Below are positions 7,334 to 15,312 of a stretch of DNA of 24,567 nt, one piece after another; position 1 is the stretch's first letter, and every line of letters starts with the position of its first letter. Under the pieces are notes generated by a model. The model made no database searches. It was not told where the DNA came from and worked only from the letters and a program-made list of their open reading frames with translations. The stretch comes from SIG440 sp045578305 (GTDB lineage: Bacteria > Bacillota > Clostridia > Monoglobales > Monoglobaceae): positions 1 to 24,567 of the forward strand of contig JAZNKA010000032.1 in assembly GCA_045578305.1 (NCBI GenBank), written 5' to 3'. The position numbers were made by a program, and so were the translations under genes.

Positions 7334-7398
7334 TTTGCTCAAATTTTCATCTTTCAGCGGCCTATGTGTGAAAACTCTTTATTTTTACTGTTGAAAAT

Positions 7399-7432
7399 AC
7401 CGGCTACAACAAAGAGTTGTAGCCGGTTAATT
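7399..7432 (-). terminator. Terminator of the acyl-CoA ligase operon
   Basis: ACCGGCTACAAC (7399-7410) and GTTGTAGCCGGT (7416-7427) form a perfect 12-bp stem with a 5-base loop, placed 9 bases beyond the ligase stop codon. On the minus strand it is followed by ATTTTC. A short T-rich stretch on the plus side means it could act in both directions. Confidence 0.8.
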
Positions 7433-7435
7433 CTT

Positions 7436-9163
7436 TTATGCCAAAATAGGCTCTTTTTCACTTTCTTCTTCCTCAAGCTGACGATAAGCAACCTTGCCGA
7501 CCAATGTTTTGGGGAGCTCCGCACGGAACTCAATCTCCCTTGGCATTGCATATTTTGCAATCTGCTTTGAGCAAAAGCTCAGGATTTTTTCTTTTGTCTC
7601 GTCTGTTGCAGGCACACCTTCTTTAAGCATTACAAATGCTTTTACCTTTTGCATACGATAATCGTCTTTTACACCAACAACGCAGCTCATCTGCACAAGC
7701 TCGCACGAATCGATGATGTTTTCAATCTGGTTGGGATACACATTGTATCCGGATGTGATAATCATCCGCTTTGCTCTGCCTTTGAAATACACAAAACCCT
7801 CGGCATCCATCATTCCCAAATCCCCTGTATATACCCAGGTGAGTCCATCCGCGTGAGCGCGAAGTGTTTTTGCCGTCTCATCAGGGTGATTCAGATATTC
7901 TTTCATCACGGTTGGTCCTGCAAGCAGAATTTCGCCTTCCTCGCCGTAAGGAAGTTCCTCGTCTGTGTTAGGCTTTACAATTTTTATGTATGTATCAGGG
8001 AACGGAAGTCCAATGCTGCCCTCTTTCGCCATATGCGGTGGCGTAAGGCAGCAAGCGGTAACAGTCTCGGTTGTGCCATAACCCTCGCGCACCTGAATAA
8101 CCGCATTGTGGTCATAAAGGAATTTGTCGAGCTTCTTTTTAAGCTCGATTGACAGCGAATCACCGCCCGAAAAGATACCTTTCAGGCACGAAAGGTCTGC
8201 CTTTTCCATTGACGGAAGTCTGAGAAGTGCTTCATAGAGGGTTGGAACACCTGCTATAAAATTACAATTGCACTTGGTAATCAACTTGCCGTAGCTTTTT
8301 GGTGTAAATCTGGGAACAAGAACGCATCTCCCGCCGCTTATCAGCATTGTGTGTATGCACACGCCAAGGCCAAATCCGTGGAAAATAGGCATTGCCGCAA
8401 GCATTTTGTCGCCAACCCTGAACATCGGATTTGTGGCGATTACCTGTCTGCCAAGGGCGTTGAAGTTGCCGTTTGTAAGAACAATTCCCTTTGTCTTGCC
8501 GGTTGTACCACCCGAATAAAGAATAACTGCCGGGTCGTCTTTGCCCCTCTCCACCTTATACCTCCAGAAACACGCCTTGCCATAGCGCAAAAACTCGTTC
8601 CAGCGGATTACCGGTGCATCGTCGGGAATTTTTTTGGTTTTGTGACCCTCGGTAAGCATATATCCTGCCTTTACCGGTTTCGAAAGTTCGTCTTTTATGG
8701 ATGCGATTATCACATTTACAAGATTTGTATTTTGTCGGATAGCCTCGATTTTGTGATAAAACTGGTCAAGAGTTATAACTGTCACGCTGTTAGATTCGTT
8801 TAAATAAAACTCTATTTCCTTTTCTGCGGACAGCGGATGAATCATATTACATACTCCACCCACGAGGTTCACCGCATAGAACAGAAATATCGCCTGCGGG
8901 CAGTTGGGCATTGCAATTGTAACTCTGTCACCCTCTCGTACTCCTATGGTCTTAAGGCTTTTTGCACAAGCCTCGACTTTTTCGACCAAGGTTTTGTATG
9001 TTGTGGATTTCCCCATAAAGTCAAATGCAACATTTGTCGGATATTTTTCAGCTACCTCCCTGAGTGCATCAAACATCGAGCCCTGGGGATATTCAAGATG
9101 AACAGGTATATCCCCCGTATGCTTTATCCATGGTGCCTTTGCGGTAATTTTTGAATTTTCCAT
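7436..9163 (-). CDS. AMP-forming acyl-CoA synthetase/ligase (FadD-like)
   Basis: The enzyme activates a carboxylic acid to an acyl-AMP and then an acyl-CoA. The 575-residue product has the full ANL-superfamily set: P-loop SGGTTGKTKG (217-226), YGTTET (362-367), YTGD (445-448), hinge KGRAKRMI (461-468), and the catalytic C-terminal lysine K558 in LVGKVAYRQL. Overall layout is closest to medium/long-chain fatty acyl-CoA ligases, but the chain specificity is not readable. There is no signal peptide. The ATG at 9163 follows AAGGAG by 9 bases, and the gene starts 12 bases after the E2-like gene, so the two form an operon and may act in one acyl-transfer pathway (inference). Confidence 0.9.
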   Translation of the reverse strand: MENSKITAKAPWIKHTGDIPVHLEYPQGSMFDALREVAEKYPTNVAFDFMGKSTTYKTLVEKVEACAKSLKTIGVREGDRVTIAMPNCPQAIFLFYAVNLVGGVCNMIHPLSAEKEIEFYLNESNSVTVITLDQFYHKIEAIRQNTNLVNVIIASIKDELSKPVKAGYMLTEGHKTKKIPDDAPVIRWNEFLRYGKACFWRYKVERGKDDPAVILYSGGTTGKTKGIVLTNGNFNALGRQVIATNPMFRVGDKMLAAMPIFHGFGLGVCIHTMLISGGRCVLVPRFTPKSYGKLITKCNCNFIAGVPTLYEALLRLPSMEKADLSCLKGIFSGGDSLSIELKKKLDKFLYDHNAVIQVREGYGTTETVTACCLTPPHMAKEGSIGLPFPDTYIKIVKPNTDEELPYGEEGEILLAGPTVMKEYLNHPDETAKTLRAHADGLTWVYTGDLGMMDAEGFVYFKGRAKRMIITSGYNVYPNQIENIIDSCELVQMSCVVGVKDDYRMQKVKAFVMLKEGVPATDETKEKILSFCSKQIAKYAMPREIEFRAELPKTLVGKVAYRQLEEEESEKEPILA

Positions 9164-9175
9164 TTCTATTTCTCC

Positions 9176-10048
9176 TTAGTACTCAACCGGCGTTATCGCA
9201 GGCTGCTCCAAAAGTTCGGGGTTTTCAAGTAATTTTTTAAGTAGCTTGATTGTCTTTGAAAAATAATATCCGTCAGCAATTCGCTCATCAACGGTAAGTC
9301 CCAATTCCACCGTATCTTTCATTTCGTACGAGCCGTCATCCTTGAAAACAGGGCGCATCTTCTTTTCGCCAACAACAATAAACATGGAATTTGTACCCCA
9401 GTTTGTCAAGTGATGATAGCCACTTTTAAGCTTTATTGAACCAAGATTTGAAAGCACTACCGACGAATGATATGGATCTGTTGCAATAAGTGACTGAGGC
9501 GCCTTGCCATAACGCACCAGTATTCGAACAAATCTTGCAATAGCGGCGCTTAACCATCTTGGCAATTTCGTAAGAATGTCCATCACATTTGAGGATGTGT
9601 CCACCTTGCCCTTGCGGCAGTCCATAACTTGATGTCTGATACTTTCGTGAACGCTTTCAAGATTTGTATCTTCGTTTGCACGGATAAACGCAAGTCCCTC
9701 ACGCGCTTCGTCTTCAAATTGTTTCTTGATTACAAAAGCCGCCGAAATCTCATTCTTTTGATAGAGTCTGTCGTTTGCAATAAATCTGTTCAGCTTGGGC
9801 CTCAGGGTGATACATCTGATAATTGCAGTTACTATAATCTGAAACAGCGTATACTTAAACTCGGGGTTGTCGCCATTCAGCTTTTCAAGATATGTATTTA
9901 TGTTTGTAAGGTCAATCCGCTCCGAAACAAATGCCTCGTTGTCGCACCGGTTTGGATGAATAAGCGGAACAATAAGGTGCATTCCGTCAATATTTCTGAC
10001 AAGTTTTGCGTCTTTCCGGTCGCCCGGGCGGCGTCTTGTTTTTTCCAT
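9176..10048 (-). CDS. Stand-alone E2-type acyltransferase-domain protein with altered active site
   Basis: The 290-residue protein resembles the catalytic domain of 2-oxoacid dehydrogenase E2 subunits (CAT-like fold), recognisable in VVLSNLGSIKLKSG (197-210), MFIVVGEKKMRP (222-233) and LTVDERIADG (251-260). It has no lipoyl or E1/E3-binding domain, and no E1, E3 or lipoyl-protein genes are nearby, so it is not a normal dehydrogenase component. The catalytic His of the family's DHRxxDG motif is Glu here (E255). The start at 10048 has GGAGG 9-10 bases upstream; the TTG 15 bases earlier overlaps that site. Its partner is the acyl-CoA ligase 12 bases downstream. Function is unknown; an acyl-CoA-dependent transferase or a non-catalytic acyl-CoA binder are possibilities. 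Confidence 0.82.
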   Translation of the reverse strand: MEKTRRRPGDRKDAKLVRNIDGMHLIVPLIHPNRCDNEAFVSERIDLTNINTYLEKLNGDNPEFKYTLFQIIVTAIIRCITLRPKLNRFIANDRLYQKNEISAAFVIKKQFEDEAREGLAFIRANEDTNLESVHESIRHQVMDCRKGKVDTSSNVMDILTKLPRWLSAAIARFVRILVRYGKAPQSLIATDPYHSSVVLSNLGSIKLKSGYHHLTNWGTNSMFIVVGEKKMRPVFKDDGSYEMKDTVELGLTVDERIADGYYFSKTIKLLKKLLENPELLEQPAITPVEY

Positions 10049-10093
10049 AAAATAATCCTCCAAATAATTCCATATATTACATTTAAATACACA

Positions 10094-10126
10094 AAATATC
10101 CACCTTGAAAAAGTGGATATTTAAAT
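10094..10126 (-). terminator. Stem-loop between the TPR gene and the E2-like gene
   Basis: AAATATCCAC (10094-10103) pairs with GTGGATATTT (10113-10122) with a 9-base loop. On the minus strand the stem is followed by TTTTGTGTATTT. It lies immediately after the TPR gene in its direction of reading, so it most likely ends the asnS-TPR transcript. Confidence 0.7.
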
Positions 10127-10128
10127 GT

Positions 10129-10863
10129 TTATTCATTTTCTTTTTCCAAAAGCAAAGCTTCAACTTCCTCTTTTGACTTTATGCTCAGGAAGCTGAATTT
10201 TTTAGATAGTGACTCTCTTATAAGCGAAAGTCCGCGTTCTTTCTCTCCCTCAGCAATCAAAATCAGACCATAGCTGTAGTATGGTTCGGGGAAGTGCGGT
10301 TCTTTAGCAAGAAGCTCTTCATAAAGTTCCTTTGCTCTGGCGGTATTTTTGCAAAGAGCATAGCTTTCGGCAAGGTTGTCCATGATGACCAAATCCTCCG
10401 AATTGTAATCATATGCCTCTAAATTAAACTCAAGTGCTTTTTTGCCGTTGCCTCTTAAATTATACAAAAGTCCTAAGTTTTGATAAACATTGGTACTTTT
10501 GAAATCAACCATTGCATCTTCCATAAGCTCGATTGCAAGCTCAAGGTTACCCTCTTTCCATTCAACGAGTGCAAGCATAGACTTGATGCGTTTTTTAAGC
10601 GAATCTTTTTTTGCATTTATGGACGCACGAGTCAATATATCGCGTGAAAAATCGATGTTGCCGCTTCGCAGCAGGACATATCCGTAATACATCAAATCCT
10701 CGGGGTCAAGCGCGCCAAGTCTTGTGGCAATTCCAAAAAGCTTGAGTGCTTTTTCGGTTTTGCCTGTGCGGAAATTCATTCTCGCACTCAGGCAAAGAAG
10801 TCTTGTTCTGCGCCAGAAAACCAAAACCACCATTATAATAAGTGATGCACATAAAATTATCAT
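10129..10863 (-). CDS. Membrane-anchored tetratricopeptide (TPR) repeat protein
   Basis: The 244-residue protein starts with one hydrophobic helix (about residues 1-16), followed by WRRTR, which fits a membrane anchor with a cytoplasmic body. The rest is a series of TPR helical pairs, recognisable in GKTEKALKLFGIATRLG, GNLELAIELMEDAM, NVYQNLGLLYNLRGNGKKAL, DNLAESYALCKNTARAKELY and PEPYYSYGLILIAEGEKERG. TPR proteins are scaffolds for protein contacts; the partner is unknown. It begins 16 bases after asnS and probably shares its transcript. A stem-loop follows the stop. Confidence 0.82.
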   Translation of the reverse strand: MIILCASLIIMVVLVFWRRTRLLCLSARMNFRTGKTEKALKLFGIATRLGALDPEDLMYYGYVLLRSGNIDFSRDILTRASINAKKDSLKKRIKSMLALVEWKEGNLELAIELMEDAMVDFKSTNVYQNLGLLYNLRGNGKKALEFNLEAYDYNSEDLVIMDNLAESYALCKNTARAKELYEELLAKEPHFPEPYYSYGLILIAEGEKERGLSLIRESLSKKFSFLSIKSKEEVEALLLEKENE

Positions 10864-10879
10864 TTCAAAAACCTTCTCA

Positions 10880-12262
10880 CTAACCTAAGTTGTTTACTGT
10901 TCTTGGATAAGGCAACACGTCGCGGATGTTGCCCATACCGGTGAGATACATAACCGCTCTTTCAAAGCCAAGGCCAAAGCCTGCGTGCTTTGTGCCACCG
11001 TATCTTCTGAGGTCGAGATAATGTGCATAATCATCTTTGTCAAGTCCGCCCTCTTCCATTCTCGAAAGAAGAATATCCATACGCTCTTCTCTTTGGCTTC
11101 CACCGATAATTTCACCAACGCCGGGAACAAGACAGTCCATAGCAGCAACAGTCTTGCCATCATCGTTAAGGCGCATATAAAACGCCTTTATTTCCTTTGG
11201 ATAATCGGTCACAAATACAGGCTTTTTAAACACTTCTTCTGTAAGATATCTCTCATGCTCGGTCTGAAGGTCAATTCCCCACTTAACAGGATATTCAAAA
11301 TCCTTTCCGCTTTTTTCAAGGATTTCAACCGCTTCGGTATATGTCACGTGACCGAAATCGTTTTCAAGTATGTTGTTGAGTCTGTCAATAAGACCCTTGT
11401 CAACAAAGTTGTTAAAGAATTCCATCTCTTCGGGTGCGTTTTCGAGAACATAGCGGATAATATACTTAAGCATATCCTCTGCAAGACGCATATCGTCAGC
11501 AAGGTCAGCAAATGCAATTTCGGGTTCTATCATCCAGAACTCTGCCGCATGCCTTGTTGTGTTGGAGTTTTCTGCTCTGAAAGTCGGACCGAATGTGTAT
11601 ATGTCACCAAACGCCATCGAGAAAGTCTCGCCCTCAAGCTGGCCGCTTACAGTAAGCGAAGTTTCGCGGCCAAAAAAGTCCTGCGAGTAATCAATGCTTC
11701 CTTCTTCTGTTTTGGGGATGTTGTTTAAATCAAGGGTTGTAACCTTAAACATCTCGCCTGCACCCTCGCAGTCACTTCCAGTGATAAGAGGGGTGTGGAC
11801 GTACACGAATCCTCTCTCATTAAAGAACTTGTGTATCGCATAAGCAATAAGCGAACGAACACGGAAAACTGCCGAAAACGTGTTTGTTCTTGGTCTTAAG
11901 TGCGGGATTGTTCTTAAATACTCAAATGTATGGCGCTTTTTCTGCAAAGGATAGTCGGGAGTGCTTTCGCCCTCGATTTCAACATTGGTAGCTTTGATTT
12001 CAAACGGCTGCTTTGCATCGGGGGTCAAAACAAGAGTTCCCTCAATGCGAAGTGCAGCACCTACATTAAGCTTGCAAAGCTTTGCAAAATTGTCAAGTTT
12101 TTCTTCTTCAATAACAACCTGAATGTTTTTGAAGAACGACCCATCGTTGACCTCAATAAAGCCAAACATTTTTGACGCACGAAGGGTACGCACCCAACCG
12201 CATATCGAAACCGACTTGCCGTCAAGCTCGCCGGATTTTAAAAAGACTTCTTTAATCTTCAT
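10880..12262 (-). CDS. asnS: Asparaginyl-tRNA synthetase
   Basis: This class II synthetase charges tRNA-Asn. The 460-residue product has an N-terminal OB fold (about 14-100, opening with SICGWVRTLRASKMFGFIEV). Motif 2 is around FRAENSNTTRHAAEFWMIEP, and motif 3 is GFGLGFERAVMYLTG followed by NIRDVLPYPRT near the C-terminus. The PYPRT ending and the EFWMIEPE core separate it from aspartyl-tRNA synthetase. The leader is only about 30 bases, so there is no room for a T-box riboswitch. The ribosome site is weak (AAGGATGG). The TPR gene follows 16 bases downstream. Confidence 0.96.
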   Translation of the reverse strand: MKIKEVFLKSGELDGKSVSICGWVRTLRASKMFGFIEVNDGSFFKNIQVVIEEEKLDNFAKLCKLNVGAALRIEGTLVLTPDAKQPFEIKATNVEIEGESTPDYPLQKKRHTFEYLRTIPHLRPRTNTFSAVFRVRSLIAYAIHKFFNERGFVYVHTPLITGSDCEGAGEMFKVTTLDLNNIPKTEEGSIDYSQDFFGRETSLTVSGQLEGETFSMAFGDIYTFGPTFRAENSNTTRHAAEFWMIEPEIAFADLADDMRLAEDMLKYIIRYVLENAPEEMEFFNNFVDKGLIDRLNNILENDFGHVTYTEAVEILEKSGKDFEYPVKWGIDLQTEHERYLTEEVFKKPVFVTDYPKEIKAFYMRLNDDGKTVAAMDCLVPGVGEIIGGSQREERMDILLSRMEEGGLDKDDYAHYLDLRRYGGTKHAGFGLGFERAVMYLTGMGNIRDVLPYPRTVNNLG

Positions 12263-12294
12263 ACTTCAAACCATCCTTATCTGATAATATTAAT

Positions 12295-12323
12295 ATTATA
12301 CAAAATATTTTTGATAAAATCAA
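12295..12323 (-). promoter_or_regulatory. asnS promoter
   Basis: On the minus strand TTGATT (complement of 12318-12323), a 17-base spacer and TATAAT (complement of 12295-12300) lie 33 bases before the asnS start. The short space downstream of yycI shows no clear terminator, so read-through from yycHI is possible. Confidence 0.7.
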
Positions 12324-12357
12324 CCATAATATGTAATATCCAAAAAATTTTACCTGC

Positions 12358-13200
12358 CTACTCGGCTATACTTTGCCCGTTTCTTGCATCATAATACAAA
12401 ATTTCGCCCGAATCTATTGCAATCTGCCAAACCGGAATTGCCAGCACATTCCGATAATCCTCGACTGTTCCCCCTATATAGTAACCTGGTGTTATGCTTA
12501 CGATTGTATGTGCCACACCCTTTTGAAGACTTGGATTTTTGGGGAGTTCTGTCAAAATGCTCGTTATGCTGAAAAACTGCACCTCGCTTTTTAAAGCAGT
12601 AAGATTTGACACAAGATTGCGTCCTGATACCAGTGTTATCCCCTCGCTGTTTATATCAAAGGATATATACGCATCAAAAAATACCGAATCTTCGTGTTGG
12701 GCAGTAAATATCGCCTTTACTCCATTGTCCACCAGGTTTATACCGCTAAAGATATAAAGGTCTGAAAGTATCCCAAGTCTTGTCATTTCTTCGCGGCATA
12801 TTTTTTCTATATTTCTTTCCGAAAAGTCCTCTGTCTTGAATGTAGGTTTTTTATTGAAAAATTTAAACTCATTTCCTTCAAGACGCAGTCGGCCGTTGTC
12901 GCTTGAGTAAACACCGTCTTCAGCTTTTGTCCAGCCTTCGCCTAAGAATCTTTTTACCAAATCATCATTTTCGTCATACATTTTTTCAAGATAAAATCTA
13001 TAAATTTCGGGGTTCTGGGGCATTTCCATTTTTTGCGGCAAATAAATCATATCTTTTGCAAGCAAATTTGTCAGGCTTTCAAGCATAATCTGTTGCTCTT
13101 CTTTTTCGTAGTTTTGGGCATTGTAAAGGACCGCACAAAACATTATGTTAAGTGCAGCAAGCACAAAAATAAATATCGTTTTAAGTCGTCTTAAATCCAT
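12358..13200 (-). CDS. yycI: YycI-like protein (WalI, WalK-regulator family)
   Basis: In Bacillus, YycI and YycH are bitopic membrane proteins that contact the sensor kinase WalK through their membrane helices and modulate it. The 280-residue product has the family length and opening: MDLRRLKTIFIFVLAALNIM, a short cytoplasmic start then one membrane helix (about 9-27). The remainder is an extracytoplasmic domain ending in YYDARNGQSI. It follows the yycH gene by 3 bases, in the same H-then-I order as in Bacillus. The walR, walK and yycJ genes of the classic cluster are absent from the window. The identity rests on N-terminal pattern, size and gene order. Confidence 0.75.
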   Translation of the reverse strand: MDLRRLKTIFIFVLAALNIMFCAVLYNAQNYEKEEQQIMLESLTNLLAKDMIYLPQKMEMPQNPEIYRFYLEKMYDENDDLVKRFLGEGWTKAEDGVYSSDNGRLRLEGNEFKFFNKKPTFKTEDFSERNIEKICREEMTRLGILSDLYIFSGINLVDNGVKAIFTAQHEDSVFFDAYISFDINSEGITLVSGRNLVSNLTALKSEVQFFSITSILTELPKNPSLQKGVAHTIVSITPGYYIGGTVEDYRNVLAIPVWQIAIDSGEILYYDARNGQSIAE

Positions 13201-13203
13201 ACT

Positions 13204-14643
13204 CTACCTCTCACCCAAAAGCATCCATTCTGCATGCATTTTGTCACCATTTTTGTTATATTTATAGACGATACTGCTTTCTCCTATATTCTTTTTATTT
13301 GGATTTTCAGCCAAAACCTTGTCTATCACTTCAATAACAGGTTCAAGTGAGGTCTCGCTATCAAGAACTTTTATGTTTTTGACCTGCATTTTAAGTTCTA
13401 CCAATCTTCCGCCCTCAACTGCCATATATATTGCGGGGTCCGAGCCAAACAGCACTTTTTTACCATCAACAAAATAGTCAAAAAAGAACTCTGTACTTTT
13501 ATTCGCCAGTGTGTGCTGCGGTTGTTTTGCAAACTTTATGTCAACCCCGCCATTATCTGCATCAACGCCGCTGACTTTCATGACCCTTTCAATGATATCG
13601 CAAACACCAAATGTTATAGCCGAAACCCCATCATTCCCCGACGTAAGAAGCGGAATCCCTTCGTTTATTCCCAATGCTTTATACTCAAGCTTTCCATCCG
13701 GGTGTATATTCAGATTGCCGTTTTCGCCCACAAAAATCAAGGCGTTTTCCTGATTCACATACTGTCTTATGGTGTTGGGGTTGTATCCAAAAATATTTAT
13801 AAGGTCGGTCACAAATTCGGTTGACTTGGCAAAGTTAAGCCCTGCCTTGTATAGTCTTGGCACATCTGCAACAATATCTTTTGCCTTGATTTTGTTGGTG
13901 TTTATAAGAATCATCGGGTTTAGAACCGCCTTGCCATTTGTCTCTTCGTCAAGATTAAGTTCTGCTGCAAATACATAATCTTTTGCACTCTGCCCGTCAT
14001 TTCTCTCTAATATCCGCATCAGATTTTTGGTTTTGTCGTGAACAATTTTTGCCTTGACTATTTTCCCCGAATCGCTGTTTCGGAACAAAATTGTCGAACT
14101 TCCGTCATTGGACGGCACCACCAGGGCCTCGGCATAATCTGTAAGAAACTTTGGAAATCCCATATTTTTTATTTGATAAACTTCTGCCTCATATGCCGGA
14201 TAACGCTCTGCCGGGTATCTCAGGTATACCGAATTCGTCTTAAGAGCCGTTTCCCATTCCTTTTTTCCGCTTTCTGTTATTTCTTCATCAGCCAAAGCAT
14301 AGGCTGTGCAAATCATCTCATTTACTAAAGATGACAACTCCTCAAAATCATCATTTTCGCCCGTAAGAATTGTTCTTCCCTGATTTTGGTTTATCAACAC
14401 AAATTTCGGCTCGGTAAGCAGGTCAAAAACATCTGCCCGGGTTTCTTCTGTCATTTTTTCGTAAGCCGTCGTATCATTTGTATTGCTTACACCACCCCAA
14501 AAGTTGTCCGCAAGTGCTTGCTCGCGATAAGTCTCAAAACTTTTATAACAAAAAAAAAGGCAACTCAAAGAAAGCACCACAAGAATTACAGTTTTTAATT
14601 TTTCAACAATCTTCGCTTTTTTGACTCTGCTTATTTTTTTCAT
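13204..14643 (-). CDS. yycH: YycH-like protein (WalH, WalK-regulator family)
   Basis: The 479-residue bitopic protein has a basic N-terminus, one membrane helix at about 17-37 (KLKTVILVVLSLSCLFFCYK) and a large external domain, as in WalH. Early motifs such as KFVLINQNQGRTILTG fit the YycH family. I start it at the ATG at 14643 because AGGAAAGG lies just upstream; the ATG at 14661 would place that site inside the gene. The yycI gene follows by 3 bases. No promoter is obvious between the upstream terminator at 14676 and the start, so expression may depend on read-through from the secreted-protein gene. Confidence 0.75.
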   Translation of the reverse strand: MKKISRVKKAKIVEKLKTVILVVLSLSCLFFCYKSFETYREQALADNFWGGVSNTNDTTAYEKMTEETRADVFDLLTEPKFVLINQNQGRTILTGENDDFEELSSLVNEMICTAYALADEEITESGKKEWETALKTNSVYLRYPAERYPAYEAEVYQIKNMGFPKFLTDYAEALVVPSNDGSSTILFRNSDSGKIVKAKIVHDKTKNLMRILERNDGQSAKDYVFAAELNLDEETNGKAVLNPMILINTNKIKAKDIVADVPRLYKAGLNFAKSTEFVTDLINIFGYNPNTIRQYVNQENALIFVGENGNLNIHPDGKLEYKALGINEGIPLLTSGNDGVSAITFGVCDIIERVMKVSGVDADNGGVDIKFAKQPQHTLANKSTEFFFDYFVDGKKVLFGSDPAIYMAVEGGRLVELKMQVKNIKVLDSETSLEPVIEVIDKVLAENPNKKNIGESSIVYKYNKNGDKMHAEWMLLGER

Positions 14644-14675
14644 TTTGGGGCCTTTCCTCATTGTATTTATATTTC

Positions 14676-14703
14676 AAAAAGGCGACCCTAAGGTCGCCTT
14701 TTG
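14676..14703 (-). terminator. Terminator after the small secreted-protein gene
   Basis: AAAAGGCGACC (14677-14687) and GGTCGCCTTTT (14692-14702) form a GC-rich 11-bp stem with a 4-base loop. On the minus strand it runs into TTTTT. It sits between the secreted-protein gene and yycH and may act as a partial stop within a common transcript. Confidence 0.82.
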
Positions 14704-14754
14704 TCCAAGCGTAATTCAAGCTTTTGCACAAACAACCTCAATGACTGTTTTTTC

Positions 14755-15237
14755 TTAATCGGTCAGAGATTTGATTATGTCAAACAAATTGTAGCTGTAT
14801 TTTGTAATGGACAGCTTCATAAGCTGTACCTTGTCATCCTTTTCGGCATAAATTAAAATGTCATTTGCCCCCTGATTTAGGGAAACCGTGTTTATAAACA
14901 GTCCCGACGCGCCCACTTTTACTTCTGCGGGAACTTTTGCCGTCTGTACTGTTCCGTCAGCACTTACATACTGAATATCGTTCATAATTCTTTTGTAAAT
15001 CAATTCTTCGCCCGAGTACAAATAAAAGCTGACCTGTGCGCCTTCTTTGCCATAACCCGATACTATATAAGACGAGTCAAAGGTTGAATCTTTTTGATTT
15101 TTGGGCTTTGTAACAGCAATCAAATCATTTGCATTGCCTACGGCATCCAAAGCAACCGTATCAGGAGCTGCAAATACCGAAAGCTGACCGACAATCAAAA
15201 CTGCCAACATCAAAACTGCTATACAAACCTTTCTCAT
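14755..15237 (-). CDS. Small secreted protein of unknown function
   Basis: The 160-residue protein has a clear signal peptide: basic MRK, a hydrophobic core to about residue 19, and a probable signal peptidase site after SVFA near residue 23. The mature part looks like a single all-beta, Ig-like domain (alternating strands in SSYIVSGYGKEGAQVSFYLY and FINTVSLNQGANDILIYAE) with no catalytic motif. AAAGGAG precedes the ATG by 8 bases. It shares its upstream region with the divergent amidase gene, and three WalR-like repeats lie there, so a cell-wall role is plausible by context only. Confidence 0.78.
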   Translation of the reverse strand: MRKVCIAVLMLAVLIVGQLSVFAAPDTVALDAVGNANDLIAVTKPKNQKDSTFDSSYIVSGYGKEGAQVSFYLYSGEELIYKRIMNDIQYVSADGTVQTAKVPAEVKVGASGLFINTVSLNQGANDILIYAEKDDKVQLMKLSITKYSYNLFDIIKSLTD

Positions 15238-15296
15238 AATAATTTCTCCTTTATTTCAGGGTATAATAATACATACCTTCACACTCTTGTTCTCAC

Positions 15297-15302
15297 AGTA
15301 TA
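15297..15302 (-). promoter_or_regulatory. Probable -10 element for the secreted-protein gene
   Basis: TATACT (minus strand, complement of 15297-15302) lies about 60 bases before the start codon. No good -35 hexamer is present at 17 bases. Instead the repeated TGTAAT boxes occupy the -35 region, as expected for an activator-dependent promoter. Confidence 0.45.
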
Positions 15303-15312
15303 CCATACAAAT

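Noticed and set aside
7121..7342. 73-codon minus-strand frame across the tRNA-tail repeat.
   Set aside because: It reads through the antisense of the tRNA tail and the palindromes and has no ribosome site or domain; it is a by-product of the repeat.
9176..10048. Component of a pyruvate or branched-chain 2-oxoacid dehydrogenase complex.
   Set aside because: Lipoyl and subunit-binding domains are missing, the catalytic His is Glu, and no E1 or E3 genes are adjacent.
12263..12357. T-box riboswitch controlling asnS.
   Set aside because: The promoter lies only about 33 bases before the start codon, so the leader is too short, and no T-box sequence or antiterminator is seen.
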